From: Nymphaea colorata | Lineage: Eukaryota; Streptophyta; Magnoliopsida; Nymphaeales; Nymphaeaceae | Length of the DNA stretch: 64,000 nucleotides | NCBI RefSeq assembly: GCF_008831285.2 | Contig: NC_045139.1 | Span: forward strand, 19,546,892 to 19,610,891 | Direction: 5' to 3' | Shown: positions 49,545-61,537 of the stretch, piece after piece | Numbering within the stretch: position 1 is the stretch's first letter | Layout: every line of letters starts with the position of its first letter | The notes under the pieces: model-generated | What the model saw: the letters and a program-made list of their open reading frames with translations, nothing else | The model's database searches: none | What the model was told of the DNA's origin: nothing | Translations under genes and position numbers: made by a program

Positions 49545-49880
49545 CCACATATACAACTTTAAATACCAGTCGTCGGCTTGTCTCTATGTGTACTTGTCTT
49601 TTTCTCATCTCACTTTCTACCATAATGCATTGCTTTTTGGTTACTTTTTCTTCCCTTGTAATTTTTTAGGTGAGCGAGAGAATTACCACTTATCGTCTGA
49701 GCGGCTGGTGCTTTCTCTTCTATGAGGATTTCGGATTGCATCAGGTTTTGATTGCAGTATACCTTTCAATTTAGATTCTGTATTCCACAACTTAGGAAAG
49801 AAGAATCAAACTAGAAACACATTTTCTCATGCACTACTTAAAAAATTTGAACTAAAAAACTTATTTCCTTACGTTATCAA

Positions 49881-50145
49881 TGTAACACCCCATAAGTTTA
49901 GTCCTTTATCGAAGATTGTGAGGGATTTTCAAGGGCTTATAAAGGGGGCTATTAATGAGATGATTGTCTTGGTTCCTAGCCTTTTTAGAATTGGAACCGA
50001 AACTGCTAGGGGGCGGGTTGGGATCCGTCGAACCAAGAGTTCGAGCCCGAGAGTGGGTCGAGTTGTTATAGTGGTATCAAAGCAGTTTCAACACTCGGAC
50101 TTGAGGTAGACGCGTGTGCCTTAAAGGGGATGAATTGACACACCC
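49881..50145 (+). mobile_element. TRIM-like LTR with primer-binding site and polypurine tract
   Basis: The LTR (49881-50070) begins TGTAACACCCCATAAG, contains the TTATAAAGG box, and ends GTTATA. Immediately after comes TGGTATCAAAGC (50072-50083), one mismatch from the usual tRNA-iMet primer site. About 50 bases later a purine-rich CTTAAAGGGGATGAAT abuts TGACACACCC, which resembles the start of a second, decayed LTR. The interior is therefore little more than the primer site and polypurine tract. Confidence 0.7.
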
Positions 50146-51406
50146 TAGAGTGATAGTGGCTATTATGGAAGCGGTTGGCTCCTCTGGATTCTGATGGCCG
50201 AAAGCTGGCACTAAGTTAGTGTGGGGTGAAAGAAGATGAGATAAAAGACATGGGATGGGCAGCAGACGTGCTCCAATTCGGGCCACTAATTTCTCAAACC
50301 TTTTCCTTTGATTTTGTTTATTGTTATTGGAAAGCTGTGCCAATGGTGGCGTGCGCATCATCTTTCTTTCTGCGGAGTGCCAGAGCCGGTGGCCCTGCCT
50401 TTTGCATTCAAACGACAAAAGTCTCCGACGCAAACGGAAGCCTAAACGATAATTGCAGTTGACCAGGTGCGTTTTATTGTATCTTTCGGTGGAGTTTGTA
50501 GCAAAAAACAGGCATTGTTGGGATACGTACCTCTCCTTGTTCCCTTTGACGTGGAAATGGATGGAGCCGCCGTCTTCTTCTCCGTCTCGTGACGCTGGTT
50601 TTTAACCAAGTACGGTACGGCCCACCGCCGGAGCTCCTGTTTCTATGACATCGGAGATCGATTACGCCGTCCACGGTGCGTCGGAAGTCTTCCTCAACCA
50701 TCGCCGCTGCAGGCAGCGGAAGAGCGCCTCTTTTTAGCAGCTTTTGTCTAGGAATGTCGACCAACTAGATTTCAATCGTTCTCAAGACAAATAAATTGTA
50801 TTTAAATCTGAAATTTAAATTCAATTTCAATTTAAATTGAATCTAAATTTGATTTTGATATTTATACATAAATCCGAATCCGAATTTTTAATTGGATGTG
50901 GTTGATTTTCAAATATAAGAGTATTATTTGATTTATGATATTCACATAAAAATAAATCTAACCTGAATTCAATTTTATTTATATCCAAATACGTCATTTC
51001 TTAAATCTAAATCCGATTTGATTTTTTAATCATATATGACTTTTTTTTCATAACCAATTTTTGAAAATGGTTTCAAACAAACAGTCCATTCAAATCCGAT
51101 ATTTTGACATTCTTGCTTTTGTTTTATTGCGTACACAATCCAATATGTAAAATGACCAATAATTTGGGCATTTATTGACATATTTTTACATTCGATCTTA
51201 TTTATTTCTCCGAGTGCTTCATAAAAGAAAAATATTTTTAAAAAAAAGGAACCCCGAGAGTACATCAGCACAATTTCCGATGTGAGGAACGTAAAATTTG
51301 GATCCGATCTGCAGCATGGTTTAAATTAGAGCGTTCTGTCCGAGATCGCTGCATCAAATTTGGAGGACGGAAGTACGCGAACCGGCCGGACACAAGTGAG
51401 GACGAG
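50146..51406. other. intergenic, 3' flank of CYP84A
   Basis: 50.50-50.76 kb is locally GC-rich with open frames on both strands, but I see no domain or splice partner. From 50.75 kb the sequence begins TAGGAATGTCGA and is rich in AATTTAAATTC words, like the dispersed repeat at 58.65 kb. No gene is supportable. Confidence 0.45.
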
Positions 51407-54400
51407 TTAACAAAGACTATAGAGCAGCCGCGGGGTGGGCACAGCCTCGAGCTGCTTCGCCCTGGGCGCGGTCAGCCCGAACGCATCACTCATGTCAAGC
51501 TCCTCCGCCTTCATCTCGTCGGGCAGGCTCCAGTCGAAGGAATGGACCATCTGGGCCACGGCCAGCTCTAGCGTGTACAGACCCAGCTGCATCCCGGGAC
51601 AGGACCTCCGCCCCGATCCGAACGGGATGAGCTCAAAGTGGTTCCCCTTGAAATCCGGCACGCCCTCGCCGGCGAACCGGTCCGGTATGAACTTGTTTGC
51701 GTCCGTCCACGCCTTCTTGTCCCGGCCGATTGCATAGGCATTTATCATGACCCGGCACCGGACCGGCACCCGGTACCCCATGAGCTTCGTCTCTTCGGTG
51801 GTCTCGTGCAGGAGCACCGGTATGGGTGGGTGCAGACGGAGGGTTTCCTTGAGCACCCTCTTGAGGTGTACCAACCTCTCTATGTCCCCCTCCTGGACCT
51901 GGCGCTCCAGACCCACTTCCCTCCTCAACTCCTCCTGCAGCTCGAGCATCTCCCTGGGGTTGTGCATGAGCTCAGCCATGGCCCATTCTATCGCCGACGC
52001 CACCGTCTCGGTGCCACCAAACATCACATCCTGATACACCGCAAGGACAAAAATTTAATTAATTATAATTAAACGCAGCAAAGTTGCCGCTACCAACAAG
52101 TAAAAATAAATAAATAAGTTTCCATTTTTGGTCTTATTATTTTGGATTATTTGGTGGCAAGGAATGCAAGATGTTGACCTCATTACTCTGAACCATTGAT
52201 CTTGATGAACTTATCTAGACAGCCGTCATGGGCCAAACACTTGCACTGTCATTCTCAAACTTTGTAGAGTTGCTTCTACAGCTAAAAATATACTTGTTGG
52301 TGGCACTGTATGAACAAGCAAATGGCCCACTGCATATATATATATATATATATATATCTACAAATAATTTTTTACAAAGCTAATGAATTATGGAACGTTG
52401 GAATCGACTGAACAACAGTGGTTTTCAATATTTGAAGCAAAGAGTTCAGATTTTTTAAGCAAGAAGGTGGTCGTACCAACGAAACATAAGTCCTAAGTCT
52501 AATTACATGATTTGCGAGCGGATTATTAGGTCTTCGGCGTGAGGATTACGCTTATGAAGGTTTCTTTGAAAAATGTATGTTCATAAATGTAAACACAGCA
52601 GTTAGAGTGAGTTGCACTTCAGTGCCTGCCCATAGAAACACACGTTCCTTTCTGGTGCAACGATGAGGGCACGCGGTCGACTTGGCTTGGGATGTTCGAG
52701 TTTGAAAAAAGTTCTAATGGAACAAAGACTTTACTTTCACGTTTAAATATATGAAATATTGTTCTATAATGTCTAAGTACTGAAAATAAATGATATGCGT
52801 CGAATCTAACGGGCGCGTGTCACTGGTTTTCATAGCTGAATGGATACTCATATATAAATATTTGAAAACCTTAATGTAAAGTAAAGAAATATTGAGGGGC
52901 TGGTGTGACTCTGCCATAAATATTTGAACATGGAAATGAATTCGGTTCATGATTGACTGGTTCACCACCTTTAAGTTAGAAGGACGTCAAGCGTTCGATG
53001 CCTGTACATTTCTTGGTATGAACTGATAAGGTCTAACCTAACCAAGCTTGCTTATCCTAAAGGAAAAGATGAAACTTGAAAACCAATCTTGATGTTTCCT
53101 TCTTCTCTAGAAAATATGGTTGGAACTTGGTAAGATTTTGGTGTAAGGAAAAGAAAAAAGAGCGCAAAACTTAGTTATATTAATATATCATACATTAACT
53201 AATCTTAGCAATCATATTTACAGATGTGATCAAATAGGTTGGAGAAGGCCGATTACCAATAACATTAGAAGGTCTAGCAAGCAACGTTAGTTCGCACTGC
53301 TCAGGAACAGTCAGAATGAATAATCCGAAGAATTTGTGGGTTCTACTTCTACCATGAATGAATGGCGACTGTTCCGATGCACCCATCTCACCGTTAATGG
53401 TCTTCCCTCTGTCTTTTGAACCAGACATGAATCTGCTTCCCTTTCTTTTCATTCATGACCTTTTATATTTATAATTACCAAGTCGAAAAATGTAAAGAAA
53501 AAGTTGAGGCAAAAAAATCCACCATGGGAAAGTGGCTCTGTGCAGAGAGAAAGCTAAAGAGAATGAGAGAAAGGGGGATGAAGATTACCATGATTATGGC
53601 CTTGATGTTATCTCTGGTGAACTTTATAGAGAGGGCAGCTTCATCCTGCGCATCCCCTGCTCCGGCGGAGGCAACATCTCCGAGGAAGGCAAGAAGCTCG
53701 TCCACCATGTCGGAGTGGTGGTCAGCTTTGCTCCCCGTCTTCACCATGTGGTCGTCAATGATCCGGTCGATGAATCCGTCCAGCGAGCCCCTGGCCTTCT
53801 CCAGCCGCGTGTTCAGCCCCTGCAAGTCGAACCGCTCCAGCCACGGCACGAAGTCGGCGATGTTGAACGCGCCGAACAGCTTGGAAAACTCCTGCAGGAT
53901 GGATATGAACACGTTCTGGTCGTCCTCGAACTCCGCCCCGAACGCGGCCTTGAACGTTATGTTCCTGGTGAGCGCGAACACCAGCTCCCCCAGGTTCACC
54001 CTGCTGCCGGCCTTGGCCGCCAGCGTCCGCATGAACCCATCGATCTCGTCTCTCGCCGACGCCCACGACTCCGCCCGCTTCCGGCTGAACAGCTTCATCA
54101 CGCACACCTTGCGCATCTGGCGCCAGAAGGGGCCGTAGTTGGCGAATGCCATGTCCGCGCAGTCGTAGCTCAGGTACCGGATCGTCCGCGTCGCCGGCCT
54201 GTTGGAGAAGATGCCGTCCTGCTCCTTGAGGACCTCCCTGGCGGCGTCCGGCGTCGATATGACGACAGTCGGCAGGAATCCCAGGCGCAGATACATGACG
54301 CCGCCATACTTTCCGGCAAGCCTGGCCAAGCCAGTGTGGGTGAGTTGGTCCATGATGTGCATGTGGCCGATGAGGGGGAGGCTGGGAGGGCCTGGCGGCA

Positions 54401-54497
54401 GGGGGAGCCTTCGCCTGGACTTGAGGAAACCGAAGAAAAGAAACAGAAGAGACGATGCGAAGAGGAAGGGGAGCAGGAGTTCAGCAGCCATGGCCAT
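51407..54497 (-). CDS. F5H: cytochrome P450 CYP84A, ferulate/coniferaldehyde 5-hydroxylase
   Basis: Two exons (54497-53589 and 52030-51407) join in phase 0 to 510 aa across a 1.56-kb GT-AG intron, a normal length for CYP84A. Residues 1-25 form the ER membrane anchor, followed by PLPPGPPSLPLIGHMHIMD with the proline hinge. Family landmarks include YDCADMAFANYGPFWRQMRK and CVMKLFSRKRAESW. The I-helix oxygen-binding motif GGTET (308-312), the KETLR of the K-helix (E365, R368), PDRF (419-422) and the haem loop FGSGRRSCPG with Cys447 are all intact. The enzyme hydroxylates coniferaldehyde, coniferyl alcohol or ferulate at C5 on the way to syringyl lignin and sinapate esters. Exons are GC-rich, unlike the intron. 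The second in-frame ATG is only two codons downstream, so the start is nearly certain. Confidence 0.95.
52333..52357. repeat. (TA)n microsatellite in CYP84A intron
   Basis: A short run of TA repeats lies inside the single intron of the CYP84A gene. Confidence 0.95.
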
Positions 54498-54544
54498 GCG
54501 TTTCTGAGCTTCTGCTGGCTTGCTCTCTTCGCTGGAGCGGCTGA

Positions 54545-54550
54545 TATATA
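54545..54550 (-). promoter_or_regulatory. putative TATA box of CYP84A
   Basis: TATATATC on the minus strand lies about 48 bases before the CYP84A ATG. If used, it would give a very short 5' leader. The call rests on sequence and position only. Confidence 0.45.
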
Positions 54551-55441
54551 CACAGACACGAGCACGATCTCATCAATGGCCGCTTCTCTTGGGGGATACG
54601 ACCAAGAAACTCCGCCCGAGTTCACCCGATCAATTGGCGTGGGAAAATGACTCAACTGCCCACCACTCACCAACCAAACCCTTCTTATGATGCAGGACAT
54701 TATGGTAAAAATGTGTTTTTTGGGTGCCCTCCAAGTCAATTTTTCTTAGGCCCACGTCCCCCACACCAACCCCGAAGGCATCGTAAATATCGGCTTCTGC
54801 GTCGGCTTCTATTAAACTCTTTTTCTTAACGAAAAAAAAAATGAGGTTATCGGCCGATAAATTCGAGAGGAGGCCTTGAATTGATCGGTGCAATATTGTT
54901 ATAATTAAGTTGTTTTTATATAATTAACGGTGCCTTATATTATTTTCTGTGATTTATTATGAAATCCGGCACTTGAGTGGCTTCACTTAGTAAGACAACT
55001 TTGAGAGAGACTCGAGTGGACCGACCAGTGCACCAACCACGACCGGGAAGACCAGCTTTAGCCAAGTGCGCCCATGGTCCGGTCAAGCCAGCCAGGTCTG
55101 GGCCCGACCACATATCCATATCTTCGGGCCTCCCTGTTGAGCAATGATTGTATTTAAGATCCAAACATTATTGAAAGTGGATCAACAACTTATTACTTGA
55201 AGTCGCGCATCCAATTTAACGGAGCTGTAAAAATATGAAGGCAATTAGATCCAAGAGAGAAAGTAGTGGATGGAGTTAATCCACGGGTGAGGATCCCAGT
55301 TCGCTGGATCTCTTTGACTACCCAACTAAAAGCTGCAACCCTCTCTCAGTCTCGACCAGAAAGCCATCTACTTCCCTTCTTGAAGATGAAGAATGCTGCT
55401 ACATACTCTGTCCCCACATTCATTTTCGCTAATTTTTATTA

Positions 55442-55522
<81 letters not shown>

Positions 55523-56170
55523 GCCTTCTGTTCAATATATCAAAAAATTAAGTGGAGATAAATTCTCACATGATTTGTGACTGTACAAAATGAAGGACAA
55601 CCGTCCTTTTTTTTTTTTTTGTTTCTGTGGCCCCTGCCGATCCCCTTGTTCCTGAATGGCATTATGATATATTAAGAATGGAATCTTCCAAATGTATGGA
55701 CATTGGATATATTATATTTATGGAAAGCACATTCCAATCTAACTCTGCATTTGAATTATTTATCGGAATCCAATGGGTGTCATGTTCTTAAATATGAATC
55801 TAATCGTATTATTTTTTAATTGGATGTTAAGATTTTTTCTATATTTATTTATTTTTTAAATAATTTGGTTGGATGTTTGATTTATTACTTAATGAAAAGG
55901 CCTTTTCTCATCATAAGAAATTTTGAAGTTTCACGTGGTCCTTTTTTAAAAAAAAAAAAAAGTTTCAGAAAAAGTGTCCCGCACGTATCGAAAACAAGGG
56001 CCTACCGTCCACTATTATACAAAGTGTGAAGATTCAAGAATTAGTTAAAGCTAAGGTAATCGTATTAATGACATCAGTTCCAAATTCTTTATAAAGTCAC
56101 CGCTTGAGCATAAGCTGCTTACTTTCGAGTCTCGTCAGTTGTTAGACAACACTAACAAAACTCCTTCAAA
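54551..56170. other. intergenic, upstream of CYP84A
   Basis: It includes a compound microsatellite (55444-55520) and AT-rich repeat-like sequence at 55.68-55.83 kb. Short frames around 55.0-55.4 kb show nothing recognisable. Confidence 0.45.
55444..55520. repeat. compound microsatellite (TA)n(GA)n
   Basis: TA repeats (55444-55479) run directly into GA repeats (55479-55520). Confidence 0.98.
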
Positions 56171-56179
56171 AGAATGACA

Positions 56180-56649
56180 AAGTTGAGTCGAGCTCGACTC
56201 AAACTCGCTCGGAAAAACTCGACTCTCTCGATTTGTTTATAAACGAGTCGAGTTCGAGCTTACAAAGATATTCGAAACGATAAACGAGTCGAGTTCGAGT
56301 TTCAGGAACTCGACTCATTTATACTCGACTCGCAAACCGGTACTCTATATAATATTACCAAAACCGGTTCACCAAATAGCGACTTTAACTTTTAGGGCAA
56401 AAATAAAATTTCACAAGTTACATTAGTCAAACGAGTTACATGAGTTAGCGCTTCACGTTAAACAAGTTATATGAGTTAACGCTTGCACGAGTTCACGTTA
56501 AATGAGTTAACGCCTAAATGAGTTAAATGGGTTAAACAAGTCGAGTTTGAATTTGATTTTGTGTAGTCGAACTCAAGCTTACCATAAGGAACTCGACTCG
56601 AGTTCGAGCTGACCAAGCTCGGGCTCGATTCGGCTCGTGTGTAGCCATA
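56180..56649. mobile_element. MITE rich in GAGTCGAG words, decayed copy
   Basis: It has the same word content as the element at 41961-42349 (GAGTCGAGTTCGAG, GAGCTCGACTC). The right end GGCTCGTGTGTAGCCATA corresponds to that element's TIR. The middle contains degenerate tandem words of the form ATGAGTTAACGC. The left end is eroded and I found no target duplication. Confidence 0.6.
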
Positions 56650-56730
56650 GCGATGCCACAAATGGATGATCCACATGGACGGCCCAAACCAATCGACAGA
56701 TTGATTGGTTGGTATGTGGTGTGAAGAAAG

Positions 56731-56849
<119 letters not shown>

Positions 56850-58643
56850 AATGAAAATAAATGCTTTAAACTGATTTTATTAACTTGTGTATTCATGCCA
56901 GAAGCTCAATTTCTGTGGGCGCTACTCCCATGAAACGTATGGAGGTAAAAGTTAAGAAATTGGGTGGGCGGAGCTTCACTTTCACGTGGGCAGTCGCTCA
57001 CCGGAAACTTGCATAGATATTTTGTGTATCTTGTATTATCAACCCTTCTTTGATTTGAATCAAAATTTTGAAAAGACGGACATTTTTAACCATCATGCAA
57101 AGGAAATACCTGCTTACGATGTCGTACCAGATTTGCTTTATATATATATATATCCTAAGTCGTGTTGATTTTGAATCCGTCCCTACTTGAATATAGTCGC
57201 AAGAAATTCATGCAAACCGCGTTCACCCGAAAAAATAAAAGAGAAAGAAGGGTTATTGTAATTTTCAACTTCTCTTACAAGTTCAAAAACTAATTTTCAA
57301 ACAAGTGGATTTAGATTAAACGGGTAGGAATTTTTCATTTTTTATTTGTCATCTTACAGTTCAGTTCAAACAAGTCGATTTAGATTAAATGGGTAGGAAC
57401 TTTTAGTTTTTTATTTGTTGTCCTACATTGGGGAGAAGAGTTAAGTGAAAGCGTCCTCCTCTCCTGGGGAGTTAGGTACTATCAACAATGCAAAGGAACT
57501 TGCCTTGGAGACTCTTTGGCATTGAGACAAGATGTAATTATTTTATAAAATTAGAGTAGATTTATGAAATACTGGAACAATTGTCTCATAAATCTACTCC
57601 AATTTTGAGGTAGATTCATAAATATGATGTCTCAATTTTTGAAACAGATTCACAAAACACTGATAAAGTGTTCATGTTGTCAAACTATCTTATCTCTATA
57701 AAACCCAAAAGGTTCTCCCATGACTCTTTAACCAAAAGCCTTCTTTTTTCATGCGGAGTTAGGTATTATAACTATGCCAAGAGACTTACCCTGAGGGGTG
57801 TTTGGCGTTGAGACAAGATATAAGTGTTCCACTAAATTGAGGTAAATTCATGAAATACTCAAACAAGTGTCTGGTAAATCCAGACCTAATTTTGAGGTAG
57901 ATTGATAGATCACTCACATATCTCACAAATCTAGTGTTTGATGAATATGCTTGGAACAGATTCACGGAACACTTACTTACCCCCTTGGATATTTACTTCT
58001 TTTTATCTCTTTCACCCATGGCTCTTTTTTTTTTCTGGTTTGTTAAGTTGATGGAACAACCCAGAATCAAAGTCACACACCATATATTGATTTGAGCCAC
58101 ACGAAAAAATTTTTCCAACCGACATTAGCTGACGCGTGCCATGAATCTTGATCGACATGTGCTGCGAATTTAATATTCACTGGAAACTCCCATATCTTAT
58201 CCAACCAAGCCAAGCCAAGATGAAGCGGATCTCTTATTCACCAAAAGCAACTAGGGACGAAACCTACCCGTTGATTCTTTGAGTGGAATCAAAGGTTTAG
58301 GAGTTTGAGAGGGTCAGTTCTTATTATTAACAAGGGAAAAGGATTGATGGGTATTGTGATCAACATTGTGGATTGCCCAAGGTGTAAAATCTCCTAACTA
58401 AGTAGTAGTGCCACCTGTTCTTCGCGTGTAGGTGTCGACCTTGGGTATTGAACTCTTGACCTTTTGCCTCCACTTCTGGGCAAGAAGCCAACATCTGTTT
58501 TGAATTTTAGCTCAGACTTTAAGACAAGAAATGCACGCCTCAACTGTCCCATTTCTTGACCTTTTCCACATTGAATCTCTTGAGCCAAGTTCACACTCGT
58601 TTTAGATAAAGTGGCTTTATTTTGGGTTTTACTCGGGCTGTCT
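56850..58643. other. intergenic with local duplications, no gene seen
   Basis: A 69-bp tandem duplication lies at 57299-57437 (shared GATTTAGATTAAA and GGGTAGGAA). A second, looser duplication of about 300 bp pairs 57.45-57.62 kb with 57.75-57.92 kb (shared GAGTTAGGTA, TTTGGC-TTGAGACAAGAT and AATTTTGAGGTAGATT). The words around the second pair resemble those of the short TIR element at 49121-49272. Confidence 0.6.
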
Positions 58644-59072
58644 AAGACTGGTTAGGAATGTCAATGAATTCAATATCCTATTAAACTACTTCAAAAGAAT
58701 TTTTGAATCAGATAGGAAAAAACATTTAAACATCTGATTATGAAATCAGGTTGGGTTCAAATTTAAAAAATGACATCCAATCAGATTTAGATTCAGATTT
58801 AAATAAATATTCAACAGGATATCCTATTTCTGATGTTTATTTGATTTGAAACTCCATTCTTAGCACATTGTGATGTGGTTTGGATTCGGTTTAAAAGTGG
58901 ACTTCGGATGTGAACTTTAAAATCAGATTTGGATTATAAATTCAGATATTGTATAACTTTTTTTTTTTTCATTTCGATTCCGATCGGAAGATGTGAACAT
59001 CAGAAGAAAAAAAAAAGATATAATTAAGAATACACCTTATTCAAATTTAATCCATTGACGTCCTAAGGCTGG
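58644..59072. mobile_element. AT-rich dispersed repeat, candidate hAT-like element
   Basis: The element spans about 58652-59064. The left end is TTAGGAATGTCAATGAATT and the right end is AATCCATTGACGTCCT, an imperfect inverted pair. The flanks AAGACTGG and AAGGCTGG differ at one of eight bases. The interior repeats ATCAGATT and TTCAGATTTAAATAAATAT words. Single termini or interior segments of the same family are visible at 23.44-23.79, 48.56-48.88, 50.75-51.0 and possibly 55.68-55.83 kb. Confidence 0.55.
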
Positions 59073-59288
59073 CCTACGGATCCTGGACCTCACTATTCCT
59101 TGTTTGATTTTAAGACCCATGGATGGATGACGTTTCAGCAGAAATCTTTTTACCAAACGCCGTCTCTAGATCCTCATCGCACCCATTAATTGTTGCCGGT
59201 GCCTGTTTTCCTTCTAATTAATGTGTTTCCTTTTCTCACTGTCATGTTCTACCGTTATACTCTTCCTACAACTAGGAGAATTTTAGGT

Positions 59289-59487
59289 AGTAACACTCCA
59301 CTTTAATAAGTTTAGTCTCCTGTCCAACATTGTGAGATATCTTCAAGGAAATTGTTAAAAGTGGTTAGTTTTTTTTTTTCTGGTTACTATCCTTTTTTTT
59401 ACTGGAACTAAAACTATTAGGAGATGGATTGAGGTCCGTCGAACCAGAGGCCCGAGCCTAATGTGTGAGTGGGTTGGGTCGTTACAT
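59289..59487 (+). repeat. TRIM-like LTR, solo or decayed
   Basis: It begins AGTAACACTCC and ends GGGTCGTTACA, sharing TAAGTTTAGTC, ATTGTGAG and CCGTCGAACCAGAG-type blocks with the LTR at 49881-50070. The primer-site region after it is degenerate. Confidence 0.65.
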
Positions 59488-59490
59488 AAG

Positions 59491-61537
59491 TGATTCATAT
59501 TCAAGCAGTAAAGCAAAAAAAAAGAAGCGAATCAAATGCCATTTAACTCAGGCAGGCATTTACCTCATATTTGGTCTTAGGTCTGCAGATCCTTGGAAAT
59601 GCCTATGGATCTTTCCTTCATTTTTATCTTAGGTAAGACCATGAAAAAGTGTCATGAGAATTTCGTTTATGGATTATAGGCATATTGAGTTTGAGTACTA
59701 GAGAATTTCACCTTGGCAAAATCAATACGTCATATCAAAATTCATGAATTTGAAATTCTTATACCTAAAGGAGGAGTAGTTTGGCAACCGTGACGCTTTG
59801 GCAGTGTCCCATGAATTTGCTCCAAAGATTGAAACAGGTTCATGGGACACGCACAAGGTGTTTCTATTACCAAACAACTGCTAAAGGTGCTAGTAAAAAT
59901 CTCAAAAGAAGAAAGAGTTGCAAGAAAAAGAAGACAAATTCAATTCACTTGCAACTAAGCACTGGTTTGATTTGAATCTCTGATCATGGCAGCATGAAGG
60001 TTTAAGACTATTGGGGGAGAAAAGTTCCAGCAGACGGTTGAATTAAGAGGACAATGGATCAAATCAAAGGCTTGGGACTGTCAGTATGACTTTAGGAGGG
60101 ACCAGTTCTCATTAAGAAGAGGAAGGGATTGACGGGTAGATAAGATTGGGCCTTAGATTTGCTGACTTTTACACTCATTGGTTGCCAGTTGAAGCCAGGA
60201 GAGGGTTTTCTTCATTTTGGCCTTTGGCGCAGACTTAAAGACAAGAAATGCACGCATTAAGTGTTCGATTCCTGACCTCTTACCTAGCTTGGTGCGTCCA
60301 GTTTCAGTTCATCATTGACTCGGACACAGAAATTCATGGTTGTTCTACATATAAGAGGAATTGAAATCAGCCGTCCAACGTCCATTGGTAGCATTTTAAA
60401 TTTAAATTTTGCGACGCTAAAAGGTGTTTCAATCAGCAACAGAAAATCATTGGTCATGGTTTGTGGTTTCTAATTATAGAATGCACCATTTATGACAGTT
60501 TTTAACATTGCAAAATTTATTTGAAAAAAAAAAAACCATCTGATCTGACAATGAACATTGGCCGGCATATTTCAAATTTTGTAGATATAGTGGCTTAATT
60601 AGTTGGGCTCACCGCAGTTTCTTCTTAATATGAAGCTGGCCTAGTGATCCTGGATTTTACTTCACTGAATCTCATGTATCTGGGAAAATTGTAGCCACAT
60701 TCCTTGATTCCCTGCATATCACATGTTGTTTCCAATACAGCACAAATGGGGAGGGCTGGAATCAGCCTGAATCTGCTGATCATCGCAGCATGTAGGCTTT
60801 CTTACTCGCGCAAAAAGGTGAACACAGAGGAACGCAATAACCAAACATGATTGTCCTCTCGAGAGCAAAGTCTCTCTTCAACGGTCCACAGCATCACGTT
60901 TGTGGAAGTATGCTCCTTAAAGGTGGGTGCATGATAAATGGTAGAGTTTGCATGTGAATCTTCTTTTCTTCATAAGCCATTGCATTTTCAGTGTTGGAAA
61001 TCCATGGGAAGTTGAGATTTTGCATTCACTTATCGCCAGAACAAAATAACAATTCAACTCATTTCAGAAACTTCAGCTCAATGCAGAAAACATCTTACCA
61101 CGGAGGCTTGTCAGCGTCGTTACATGAAGAGCTTCTGTATCTGCACTTTGCCCGCAAACAGCAATCTGAACAATGTTCAGGATATGCATAACGTAGTTAA
61201 GCTTGCTTTTCCGTTTCTTCAGTAGGCAAGGTCTGCCAACTAGTCTAGCCAGATCGATGGGAGCTTAAAAGAAGCTAATTTCATGGCATCATTGTTTTGT
61301 AAAATGACAATTTTTACTTTGTCTGCTATTTCAAAGGTTTATTTACAGTAGTCCAGCAGGAATCTACTAGCACCATTTGCAAGTTGTCTCTGTAAATTTC
61401 TAAAACTCTGCATTCTGCGTCTAAAACGTAGCTGACTTTGGATCCTGAAATTTTTCTGTTCTCCAAGTCGAACCAGAATAATTTTCTGCGAGGACCTTCC
61501 ATGCGCCCGAAAGTCGCATCCCCGTAGATCACCGAAG
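59491..61537. other. intergenic, 3' flank of MYB-CC gene
   Basis: No gene is supportable. The open frame read on the minus strand at 61326-61532 is simply the untranslated continuation beyond the MYB-CC stop codon. A short MITE-like stretch at 59.77-59.88 kb shares the TTCATGGGACACGCACA-type words noted at 49.1 kb. Confidence 0.5.

Noticed and set aside
50474-50764. GC-rich 96-residue minus-strand frame
   Set aside because: No motif, no conserved domain and no neighbouring exon. Arginine runs suggest chance coding of GC-rich DNA.
53532-54650. 372-residue open frame on the plus strand over CYP84A exon 1
   Set aside because: It is the antisense shadow of a GC-rich P450 exon. The P450 frame has every family motif; this one has none.
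56180-56649. Spaced repeats resembling a CRISPR array
   Set aside because: The words are degenerate, lie on both strands and have irregular spacing, and the host is a plant. The MITE explanation fits better.
61326-61532. 68-residue minus-strand frame with protein-like composition
   Set aside because: It lies just behind the MYB-CC stop codon on the same strand and is best read as 3' UTR. I know no family match.
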